Positions 45,290 to 55,330 of a stretch of 64,000 nucleotides of DNA are shown one piece after another. The position numbers and the translations under genes are program-made. Origin of the DNA: Sordaria brevicollis (lineage: Eukaryota > Ascomycota > Sordariomycetes > Sordariales > Sordariaceae); contig JAUTDP010000009.1 of assembly GCA_033439795.1 (NCBI GenBank), positions 1,922,001-1,986,000 of the forward strand, read 5' to 3'. The notes below the pieces were generated by a model. It had not been told where the DNA came from, did not search any database, and saw only the letters and a list, made by a program, of their open reading frames with translations. Every line of letters begins with the position of its first letter. Position 1 is the first letter of the stretch.

Positions 45290-47960
45290 TAATAATTGTA
45301 AAAGGTCCTTCGAAAAGCGGTATTAATTTAGTATAGGGGCGGCCGGAATCGAGATTAATAATATTGAATAAGACCCGGTTTCCCGGTTTATATATTAGGG
45401 CGTCCGACCGTCGGGTATTAATATTATCCTTATAATATTATTAAATTTTTTGGGCGTTCGTTATAATATAGTCGAATATTTCTTTAAAATAATTAGCGAT
45501 TTTATAGGCTTTAAAATATTCTTTTTACTATATTGCCGAAACTTCGGGGGGATAAGGTATTATTAATTCGATATTTATACGGGGGTTGAAATTATAATTA
45601 GTAAAGAAAGGGGAAACGTTAATTATTTTGGAAATTTAATTATTATTAACGAATTCTACGAATAGTAATTAATCGATTTAATTATTTTATACTTAAATAA
45701 TATATATCCTTAAATACCGTTCTATTTTTATATTAATATATTTAATTTAACCGTTTATTATTAGGTAAAAAGCGGAGGATGGTTTTAATATAATTTTTAA
45801 CCGTATTAATAAAGTACATTAGAATATCGAAATAAATTGGGTACTACGGTTGGAAATAATAGAATCGGGGAGGTTATATAGACTATATACCCGTTCGATA
45901 AAACGTTTAGCCAATTTTTCGGTAATAAGGGTTTTATAGAGGATATAATAGCGTATTTTAATAAAATAGTTAATTACTATAGTAATATATTTGAATTTTT
46001 AGCTATAGTGTGAATATAGAGTGAGAAGGGTAATATAATCGATAGAAATCTCCTTCTAGGCAGTAAAAAGGACGTTTAATAATTTTAATAATTTATAGGG
46101 GGAATAGCGTAACGGTTTAATTTTAGCGTATTAAAAGTATATTTTATAATAAATATAAATCGATTAATATATCCTTAATTAAAAGTACGAATAAAATAAT
46201 AAATAGAAAGTTTTTTTACGATTTAGGTAATTAATAGAAGGGGCGTTGTAAATATAACGGATTAATTAGAATTATAATTCTATATCCTCTAAATTAACGA
46301 TAATAGTATTATAATAGTAGGTTCGCCCTTATATTATTCGGTACTTTATAAATATAATCCTTATTATTTATTTTTATACTTCTTTAAATTAAACGCGGCG
46401 TTCGGAGTCTTAAAAGTAAATTAAAAGGTTTATAAAGAAGACGGATTTTTTATAAAATTCAGTAATAAAGTTATTTATAGACTTTTCGTTAAAGATTTTT
46501 AAATTATAAAAATAGTACGTACTTATATTAATTTCGGAGTCCATTTCCGCTTTTACGTCGTTTAATACTTAAATTTTATTAACGAATATATTTTAATCGA
46601 AAAATATTTTATTACGGGCGAATAAATATTCGTCTCTTTCGTAGGGAATATTTTCTAATTTATAATTAAAGGCGTTAAATCGGATTTAGAAGGAATCCGG
46701 TCGATATATACTTATAAAATTAAATTATAATAAAAATTAAGATTACCGTATATATTGAAGGGAGAATTATTTATTAATAGTAAATATTTTTAAAATTTTA
46801 TAATCCGTTAATATTTCGAAAAGTTATTGCGTACTTTCGAATTTTAGCCTCTATTCTTCTAATACTTTAATAATAGCGAATAATTCCTTATTATAAATAT
46901 TGTAATTACTTTCGGCTATTATATATCGTTAGTTAAAGTAAGTAATTGGGCGTAAAATACCTTCGTCGTTATATTATAAAAAAATACCGCCGTATATTTA
47001 ATTAGAAGCGTCGGTTTCGATAATTATTTATTTAAATTAGTTGTAAATTCGTAGAATAGGACCCGTAGTAAAGATTTTTTTAAGGGCGTTAAACGACTTT
47101 TAGTACTATTTAATTTATATTTACGTTATTTTATTTATATCCTTTTTTGTAAATTCGTATAATAATCTTATAATAATAAAGAAGTATTTAATAAATCGTT
47201 GGTAAAAGTTTATAAAATTTAAAAAACGTTGGAGGGAGCGCTTAAAGTCCGGAGCCTCTTAAATAATAATTATAATAACTTTTTTAGGGTTTATTTTGAA
47301 ATTATTAAGAATAATAATTAAATTTAAATATTTTATACAAGTAATATAAAATTCGTATTTATTAATATCGAATTAGAAGTTTATTTTAATTATACGGTTT
47401 AAGACTTCTATAATATAATAAATATAGTTTTTTTCGTTATTAAAATATATTAAGATATTATTTAAATAAACAGTAATATAAACGTTTAAAATATTATAAA
47501 GTATATTATTAATATAATTTTAAAACGTTTTTAATACGCCCTATAGACCGAACGGGTAAATTATTAATTCGAAAAGGCCAAAATAAATAATAAACGCCGT
47601 AAATTATTCGTATCCCTCCTTAACCCGAATACGATTAAACGTAATAATAATATCGAATTTAATAAAAATTTTCGCTTTATAAATAGTATCGAATATTTTT
47701 TTAATTAATAATAATAGGTAGCGGGATTTTATAATAATATTATTAATACTACGGTAATTAATATAAATACGGATTCCGTTATTAAATTTCTTAACGAAGA
47801 GGATAGGGGCCGTAACGGCGGATTAAGAGGGTTGGATAAATTTCTTTTAGAAATTAATATTAATCTATTTCTTAATTACGGTTATTTTAATAGTTGTAAT
47901 ACGTCGGGGCCTTATATTAAGCGGTTATTATCTTAGTAATAATTCGATTTTATAATCGTA
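45290..47960 (-). pseudogene. Degenerate gypsy pol: reverse transcriptase, RNase H, integrase with GPY/F module
   Basis: Minus-strand fragments retain recognisable motifs despite many in-frame stops. RT covers about 47250-47960, including the mutated catalytic YLNN at 47455-47467 and the downstream NFQLDINKCEFYITCTKYLN-like text. RNase H lies about 46600-46950 and integrase about 45400-46560. Nearly every substitution that I can compare with family consensus is G-to-A or C-to-T. No protein could be made. Domain limits are approximate. Confidence 0.8.
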
Positions 47961-50145
47961 AGCGCAATACGGCGGAATTTCTTTTATTAAACGGGGAAGG
48001 AAAGCTTCGATATTCTTATAATATTTAGTTAAGACTTTAGCTTTAATTTCGTTATTAGATTTAATAAGTTTATTACTCTTTTTTAAGAAAATCTTTACGT
48101 CTTTTTCGGTAATTTTAATAATATAAATTTATTTAAGGACTTCTTTATATATAGGAATATCCCGGCTAAAATCTTTTATTAAATTTAATACTCTTATTAA
48201 AGCGGCGGCTTCCTTATCCTTATCGGAATTAATATTACTAATTATTATATCGATAAATAAATAGATAAACGGCGGTAAAAGGTATTTATATTATTCCCCC
48301 TTACTATTTATAATATTATTTATTATATTTTTTATTAATTCTTCGACGTCTATTAATTCCGAAATCGCAAATAGCTATTCCAATACGGCGTAATTAATAA
48401 TTAAAGGCTTAAAGTTCTATTTTTCGTATATATAATTAAATATAACAGCGTTAAATTCTTTAATATCGGCCGTATTAAATATATTATTAACGCGTATAAA
48501 ACGTCGTAATTATATCAGGCGTACCGTTTTAATAGAAATATAGCGGTTATTTAAGCGAATATATAATTTATAAACCGCGGGGCGTTTAATTTTAATAAAA
48601 AGGGCGGCCGTATTAAAAATTCTTTATACTTTAATCCCAACTCGATTAACGATTAAAGCCTTTATAGAATTATTAATATAATATAAAAAATCGTTATATT
48701 ATTTAATTTTAAAGATTAGGGAAGGAATTAAGGTAAATTTATTCTTAAGGGTTAAGGAAGAAGGTAATAATTTAAAGATTAATATTATTCGCGGGGTAAT
48801 TTAAAAAGCGGGCTCTAATCGTAAAGTTATCTTAGGGGATTTAAAGAGTAGAGGCGGCGGCGGGGTTAAAATCGGGGTATTTAATTATAATAGTAGGCGA
48901 ATAATTATTATTATAATACAATTAATAAAGCTTTTAAATACGGTAATTTATTTATTAGAGAAATTTAAAGGGAGGTAGCGGCCGCGATATTAAATAAAGC
49001 AGACGGTATAATTATTATAATTAATTTTAGGCTAATAATATTATATTTATAGGAAATTGAAAATAATAAAGTAATTTTTAGAAATATCGTAAACGAAGAA
49101 AGTAATAATTTCCGTATAAAGATTAATACGGAATTGGGCGCGGATTCTTTTAAAAATAATATTTTTAACGATTTTATTAATAAAGATTAATTTTTTTAAT
49201 TGTAAAAGTTTAAAACGCGGGAAGTTATTCTTTTTTATAAATAAAGAATTTAAAAAGGCGTAAGCGGAATAACCGCTATTTATTAAAATAATATAATAAT
49301 TTTTATATAATCCGGTATATACGTAAAATAATAAAAATATTAAATTTAAAAATACGGAATTATTTAAAAATTGAATTCGTATTTCCTTTAAATCCTTTAA
49401 TTTATAATTTAAAATTTACTTCTTTAATAATATTAATTCGGGCTTTTATACGCGATTATATATAGAAGTTAGGTATTTCCTTAATTATTATAATATTCGC
49501 CGCTAATAATTTACTTAACGGGTTGGACGGGAATTAAATTAATAATTAGAGTAGAAGCCAGGTTAATAGCGGGGGTATTAACGCTACGAACGTTAACGGT
49601 ATTATTATTATTACTATTATTATTCTTATTATAACCGCAATTATTATTACGACGGTTATTTTTATTAACAGAGCTTTAAGGATTATAATTAATAAAACGA
49701 AAGTAATCCTTAATTAAATAATTAAATTAATTATAATAACGATAAAGGCTATTATATATACGCTAATTTAATATATTAAAATAAATAATATTAATAAAAT
49801 TAATAGCGTCGAAATTTATTTTATTACCACTTTAATTAATAATACGGTTATTAAAATTAAAAGCGGAATTAAAATTATTAATAGCGGAATTAGAATTATT
49901 ATTAGAATTAATATTAACGTTATTATTAAGGGCGTTATTAAAGATACTACGGGCTATACGGGCGTAATAATTAGTATTATCCTAAATATAAGCGATTTTA
50001 CAATATATTTCCAATTATTTATTTTAAGCGTTATTAATAGGGGGTTTACAATAAGCGCCGGTATTATAAATGCATTTAGAGATTTTATTCTTTAAATATT
50101 CGACCTTTTAAGCTTTAATTAGGCCGTAAATAATTATTACGAGGG

Positions 50146-50203
50146 CTGCCGCCCCCGTACCCCCGCAAAATTTGCCTTCGGCAAATTTTATACGGGTGGG
50201 CAG
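50146..50203. repeat. Strong two-tier hairpin
   Basis: An outer stem pairs CTGCCGCCCCCGTA with TACGGGTGGGCAG. Inside it a perfect 10-bp stem AAAATTTGCC/GGCAAATTTT (50167-50176 and 50180-50189) closes on a 3-nt loop. It could fold as DNA cruciform or as RNA. Confidence 0.8.
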
Positions 50204-50267
50204 AAATTTACTTGAAGCGGAGCTTAATATTTACTTCCTATATTTTTCATTACACTCTTATTAAGTT

Positions 50268-50269
<2 letters not shown>

Positions 50270-50327
<58 letters not shown>

Positions 50328-50585
50328 TTATTCTTTTTTTATTTATTATTATTCATTTATTCATTGTTATTTATTTATTTGTTATTATTTATTTATTACT
50401 ATTATTTATTTATTTAGTTTTATTCATTTATTTATTATTATTTTTTTATTTATTTATTTATTATTATCTATTTATTTATTAATAGTTATTTATTTATTAG
50501 TATTTATTCATTTAGTATTATTTATTTATTTACAATTATTTATTTATTTATTATTATTTATTTATTATTATTTAATTTACTATTT
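50270..50585. repeat. ATTT/TTTA-rich microsatellite tract
   Basis: Perfect TTTA units from 50281 to about 50328 continue as an imperfect ATTT/ATT array to about 50585. The 148-codon open frame across it, almost all Ile/Leu/Tyr/Phe, is an artefact of the repeat. Confidence 0.9.
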
Positions 50586-50613
50586 AAATATTATTAAAAA
50601 GATTTTATTTTTA

Positions 50614-50687
50614 CTCCGGCCGGGAATCGAACCGACCGCTAAAGGGTATATATTATAACCGTACATTTACTAAGTTAGCCACGACAT
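50614..50687 (-). other. tRNA-like sequence with A- and B-box motifs (possibly a SINE head or decayed tRNA)
   Basis: On the minus strand the text TGGCTAACTTAGTAAATG resembles a tRNA D-arm/A box, and about 40 nt downstream GGTTCGATTCC matches the RNA polymerase III B-box consensus exactly, followed by CGGCCGGAG. Length (about 73 nt) fits a tRNA. Stems are only partly complementary, and an anticodon cannot be assigned, so this is more likely a tRNA-derived or mutated copy than a working tRNA. Confidence 0.4.
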
Positions 50688-50730
50688 TTTATTTAGAAAA
50701 TAAAATTATTTTTTTTTATTATATACCTAT

Positions 50731-50840
50731 CCGTCGGATTTTTTTAAATGTGTTTTTCTTGCCCCGCAAGCAAACTACGGTCACGTGAGTGGTACCATTG
50801 TACTCGTTACAACATACTCATCATTTTGATACCCATTTTT
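50731..50840. repeat. CACGTG-bearing module, copy 1
   Basis: This begins CCGTCGGATTTTTTTAAA and contains CTACGGTCACGTGAGT, GTACCATTGTACTCGT and CTCATCATTTTG. It is repeated at 50884-50990 with scattered differences, both transitions and others, 153 bp apart. Confidence 0.85.
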
Positions 50841-50883
50841 CCCTATCCTTATCGATAAGCTTTTTAGATTTTTTTCTATATAT

Positions 50884-50990
50884 CCGTCGGATTTTTTTAA
50901 AGCGGTTTTTCTCGCCCGGCAGGCAAGCTACGGTCACGTGAGTAGTACCATTGTACTCGTCTCAGCTTACTCATCATTTTGGTACCCACT
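50884..50990. repeat. CACGTG-bearing module, copy 2
   Basis: Second copy of the module at 50731-50840 in the same orientation. The best conserved part is CTACGGTCACGTGAGT followed by GTACCATTGTACTCGT. Confidence 0.85.
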
Positions 50991-52401
50991 TTAAAATGCC
51001 AAGCCCTAAGCGAGCTTGGCGGACAGGGATAGGTGGTCTTATTCAGCCAATTCCAACTCGAGAATTTTTTTCAACCAATTGCAGGTCGCGAAATCGCGGG
51101 TAAACCTCGTGGCTATTTACAGGGATTATTGACAGGGGGGTCACCGTATTATAGAAGAAGCTACGCTCAACGCTTTGCTCCGTGTTTTTTCAACACTTCT
51201 CAATGTTGAAGCTCCGCTTCAAAAAAACGTTAATTTTATTTCGAAATCGGTAAAATTCTTATTAAATTAATAATATTCGGTTAAGCGACGTTAAATATCC
51301 TATTTAATATTAATTATTTCGAAACGTTTAATTAAATATTATATAAATTCGGCGCCCGTCTTTTATTCTTAAACGTCTTTATTATTTTCGATTATAATAA
51401 TTTTAATAAAATCGTTAATATTAAATTTAAAGTCGGGGCCGAATAATATAATTATATATAGAATTTTCTAATATTCGTTTTAAAATAATATCGGGTCGTA
51501 AATTTATTAAATTTAAATAATTATACGCTAAAAATAAAAGATATAAATACATTTAGCAGGGTTTTTTTCGAAACCGGTAAAAACGGGGGGGTCGGCGACC
51601 GTTTATTTATAAATATTATTAATACCCGGAGCGGCGGGATTAAGGTTATTAAAATTAGAAAATATAATAGCGGTTTAAATATTAAATTTATTATATTAAG
51701 TTTTAAAATTAGAATATTTTTTTTAAAAAGTAATATATAATACTTAAAGGTTTTTAAAGTCGATAAAAATTATATCGAATTAATTAATAAAATTATTATT
51801 CCAATCGCGGATAAATATATAATCGTCGCGAAGGCGTTAATAAGCGCGGTTAAATAATTGAGCGATAAATACGAAAGCGGCTTCTCTAATAATTAAAGAA
51901 GCGTAATCGAAGTAATTATAGGGGATAAAGTAAAGCTTTTCGTCGTTATTAAAATTTATAAGGATCTTTTTAATATTTTCGTCGGAAGTAAATTCGTAGA
52001 AGGCGGCGTAGGTAACGTTAATATCGGGAATTAAATTATTATTATTATTAGTAATATTATATAAGGTTTTTAAAATAGCGGCGTTATTAGGATTAATAAG
52101 GTTAATATTAAAAGCCGGGGCGTTAAAGAGAATATTTAATATATTATTAAAGGAGAAGATTATAGGGTCGTTATCGCCGTTATAAAATATAGAGAATAAT
52201 ATAATTGGGATCGTTTAATTATTATAAATTTTTTTATTTATTAAATATAAAAACCTTCCTTTATTTAATCGAATAAAGGGATTTAATAATAAAGGAAATA
52301 TATTAATTTAACGGCTTATATACAGCGAATGGGAAGTAAGTAATTTATTTTGAATAAAATAAAATTGCGCGTAAATACGTTATTTTAAAGGTGTAATTAA
52401 T

Positions 52402-52707
52402 TATTATAGGGATAGTTAATATAAGGGTAAATAGTAAATATAAATATATATAATTATATAGAAGAAGAAAGAGGAAAGGAAGAAAGTGTATATAGGAGGC
52501 CCGCCCTTTATAGGGCGCGATGGGAACGCGTTAATTACGCGCGGTTAGGTAACCCTAATTGTGTAGGCGGTGAGTAGTAATGTAATATCCTGTGCAGGCG
52601 GGATTATCCCGAGTATAGTAGTACGTTTTAGGAAGCGACCACTATACGAGTATAAATACGTAATAGCAATATGCCAATTACGTGTAGTCACGGCTAGGCC
52701 TATAATA
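52402..52707 (-). repeat. Long terminal repeat, 306 bp (5' LTR of a minus-strand element)
   Basis: Same length as the LTR at 44369-44674, ends TA...TA, and directly abuts the TATAC duplication at 52708. The right (outer) part keeps CA/TG sites that the other copy has lost. Confidence 0.9.
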
Positions 52708-52712
52708 TATAC
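52708..52712. repeat. Target-site duplication TATAC, right copy
   Basis: Identical to 44364-44368; together they mark the insertion of the LTR element. Confidence 0.85.
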
Positions 52713-54921
52713 CCTCCCTTTATTTAAATAACCGCTTAGATTCTTCTAAGTATTAAATATATTAAGCGTAGTAAATAATCCTTTAGAACGGCCGCTTAAA
52801 TTTATTCGATTATAAACTTAAGGCTATTCCTAATAAGTTTAAGAGGGTATTCGCGTTTAATTTAGGTTTTTATATAATATTAAACGTTTTCGATAAAATT
52901 AAAATTTAAAGAGTATAATAATTATAAAATAATTTTAGCATTATCGAATAACCGAATTATAAATACTTTCGTCGATTTTAAATTATATAAAGGCGCGTTA
53001 TTTTATATAATAATATAATTCAGATTCTTTTACTAAAATTAATAGAAGAGAGGAAGGATATATTCTTAATAAAACGTATTAATTATTATCCCTTAATCTT
53101 TATTCTAAATTAATAAAATACCCTTTTTCCTACTTATAAAATAGGTTTAAAATATCCACCCTCTTACTTTCTACTTAGCCCGTATAAAATCGTTTGGATT
53201 TTCGTTTAGGAAAACGGTAATAAAACGACGACTTTTATTAATACTATTTATTTAAATTTTATTAAATTAAATTTAGGATTCCTATTCGAATAGAATAAGG
53301 TTAGCGAATTATAAAATAAATTCGAGGCGGAATTTGCAGTTATCTTTATTAAGGGGGATATACATTAATTATTCGATATAGCGGATACCTTCGAATTCTA
53401 TTACTATTTAAATAGAATAATAATTATAGGGAGCGAATTAGGGGATACGCTTTTAGAATTCCTATTACGATAAGAACTTTTTCGATTTTATAGGGGTATT
53501 TATATAGTCTTTAAAAACGCTAATTAATTCCCCGGGAATAATAAAAGATTTACTACCATTACGATATTTAGGGATAGTTTCGTAGAGGTAAGTATATTAA
53601 ATTTATCTATTTATTTATTAGAATTTCGATACTAAATATTTTAATAAACGGTAAATTTACTTTAATATAAAATTTATACGTATTATAATCTTTTTATATT
53701 CTATCCTTATTAACGTACGTAACGCTTTATAAATAATACGCTCTTTATAAGTAATCGGTTTCGATTTTCGTTTATTAATAAAAAATAATTAGGATTAAAA
53801 GGATAATTCGGCGAGGTTAATCGAAGAGGAGAAGGAGGTATTTATATTTACACTAAGAGAAAGTAATAATAAGGGTTTTTACGGGGGGGAGGAGGGTAGC
53901 GTATAACCTATTTTTATTCAACGGTAGCGAAATTAAAGAGGGGTTAAACCTTCGAAAATAGGAGAAGAAGAGTAGGAAAGAGTATTACGTTTTAAGGATA
54001 ATAATTATTAATAAATAACGTAGGAAAGAAATTTAAGTAATTTATTAAATACAATACCTTATTCGTAACGTTCCTTTAATATTTAAAAGGAATTAAACTA
54101 CCGTTAGGATATACGCGTAATTATATAATTACGGGGTAGGCTCGTCTCGTCGTTACTATATTTATTATAACCGTAATTTAAATTACCTATATAAACGAAA
54201 TTCTCTTCTTTATTATAAATAGTATTACTACCTTCATTTTAATATTATTATTAATTTTAATAAAGTAAATAAAATTATAAGGTAATTTATTAAGGGAATT
54301 AACAGGGTATTAAAATAAAAGTTAGTAAAAGAGTATAAAAGAGGGTAAAATTAAAAAGGTAAGGAGGGGAGAGGAAAAAGGGTTATATATATACTAAAGG
54401 GAGGGTTATATATAATTAATTAATTAGTATTAATTTTAACGGGTATACGAATAATAAAATAATTTATATAGTAAGTAAATTTAATTTATACGGCGAATAA
54501 ACTTTCGTTTTAGAATTTTAGATTTCGGATTCTAATTAAAATCGAATAATTAATAACTTTTTTAAATATAATATATTTAAATAATTAATTTAAGAAATCC
54601 TATTCAAATTAATAATATAAGTACCTAAAAAATCTATTATTTATTAATTTTTTCGGTTATAATCCTATTTTTTAATTAATCGATTGCGTTAGAGTTTTAT
54701 AAATACTTTAGAAGAGCGTTATAACTTTACCCTTTTTAATAAGTAGAGCGTTAGAGTGCTGGGTAATTTTAAGTGATCTAGTTAATTTAGCGGGTATAAA
54801 AAGCGTGAAAATCGCATATATGTGTGTAAACTTCTTCAAATCTAACCTCAAATTATTTTAATTAATTAAATAGCGTAGATAGACCTGTCCTACTTTGTAA
54901 AACCCCCTGTAACTCCCCTGT
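52713..54921. repeat. RIP-type AT-rich relic, right arm of the outer element
   Basis: Composition is TA-rich and CA/TG-poor up to about 54760, then returns toward normal. No readable open frame exists. The right terminal repeat (about 54896-54921) pairs with the left terminal repeat at 44191. Coding origin not identified. Confidence 0.55.
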
Positions 54922-55330
54922 TAGAAAATATGGGGCAAGTAACGCGCTAACAAACTTTCCAACATTGATGTGTAGTCCCGTCCGGTCTCCAACAAACATC
55001 ACAGTAATACCCGAACCATTTCACCTTCTCTCTCTTGTTCAACCAACATAAAACTTCCCGTCCTTCCCTCCTCCTGCCGTTACAACCAAAGTCCCTTCCC
55101 TGCCGGTACCTGATTGCCAACTACAACCATCATTCCGCCCTGTATTGCCCGCCTATACCTTACCGACTCGTTCAGCTCGTGTGCCGTAGAGCATTAACCA
55201 AACGCTACCGAGACGCTACCGACACGGACAAAGGGGCCACCCGAACACACACACGACACCGGGATTCCCTTTCCTCGTCCGCCGAGATCCTTTCAATTGA
55301 TGCGCCGCGACATGCTCATATGAATCCACC
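54922..55330 (+). promoter_or_regulatory. Upstream region and leader of the kelch-repeat gene
   Basis: Normal-composition, C/T- and A/C-rich DNA lies between the repeat block and the ATG at 55331. The promoter of this gene must lie within about 400 bp of the RIP-type block. Confidence 0.5.

Larger units (their letters stand above)
50141..51228. mobile_element. Insert inside the LTR element that largely escaped RIP; unknown type
   Basis: Composition changes abruptly at both ends. Within this segment CA and TG dinucleotides and GC-rich words (gggctgccgcccccg, tcacgtgag, gctccgcttc) are retained, whereas the surrounding element has lost them. It contains a long hairpin (50146-50203), an ATTT-rich tract, a tRNA-like sequence, a duplicated 110-bp module and, near both ends, the inverted motif TTGAAGCGGAGCTT (50212-50225 and, reversed, 51207-51220). 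No coding frame other than a low-complexity one is present. No target duplication could be found. It may be more than one insertion. Confidence 0.5.
44369..52707 (-). mobile_element. RIP-inactivated Ty3/gypsy LTR retrotransposon
   Basis: Two 306-bp LTRs, a perfect 5-bp TATAC duplication and minus-strand pol remnants in gypsy order (RT, RNase H, then integrase) define the element. It is 8339 bp including a later insert of about 1.1 kb (50141-51228). Reverse transcriptase reads YLNNILIYFNNE at about 47432-47467, where YLDDILIYS-type is expected and Asp-to-Asn changes are what RIP produces. RNase H reads AESNYNIYNKELFAIIKVLE (46855-46930). Integrase reads EFVNNN...INVSPFFTNYNFNP (about 45588-45658), and a GPF-type module (LFEGPFTI) lies near 45290-45330. 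Dozens of stops show it is dead. Gag and protease cannot be delimited. Confidence 0.9.
44191..54921. mobile_element. Outer transposon relic with terminal inverted repeats, interrupted by an LTR element
   Basis: The left edge (44191 on, ACAGGGGAAGAAATAGGGGG) and the reverse complement of the right edge (54921 backwards, ACAGGGGAGTTACAGGGGG) are similar inverted repeats, each with the internal doublet GGGGA..AGGGGG; differences are partly of RIP type. TA follows the right end; the left end is preceded by AA. Between the ends nearly all DNA is TA-rich and depleted in CA/TG. Subtracting the LTR element and its duplication leaves about 2.4 kb, a usual size for Tc1/mariner or pogo-like fungal transposons. 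No transposase motif could be read through the RIP damage, so family and even the TIR pairing need checking. Confidence 0.5.

Noticed and set aside
50212..50658. 148-codon plus-strand open frame
   Set aside because: It translates the ATTT microsatellite into Ile/Leu/Tyr/Phe runs and ends in the tRNA-like sequence; no protein signal.
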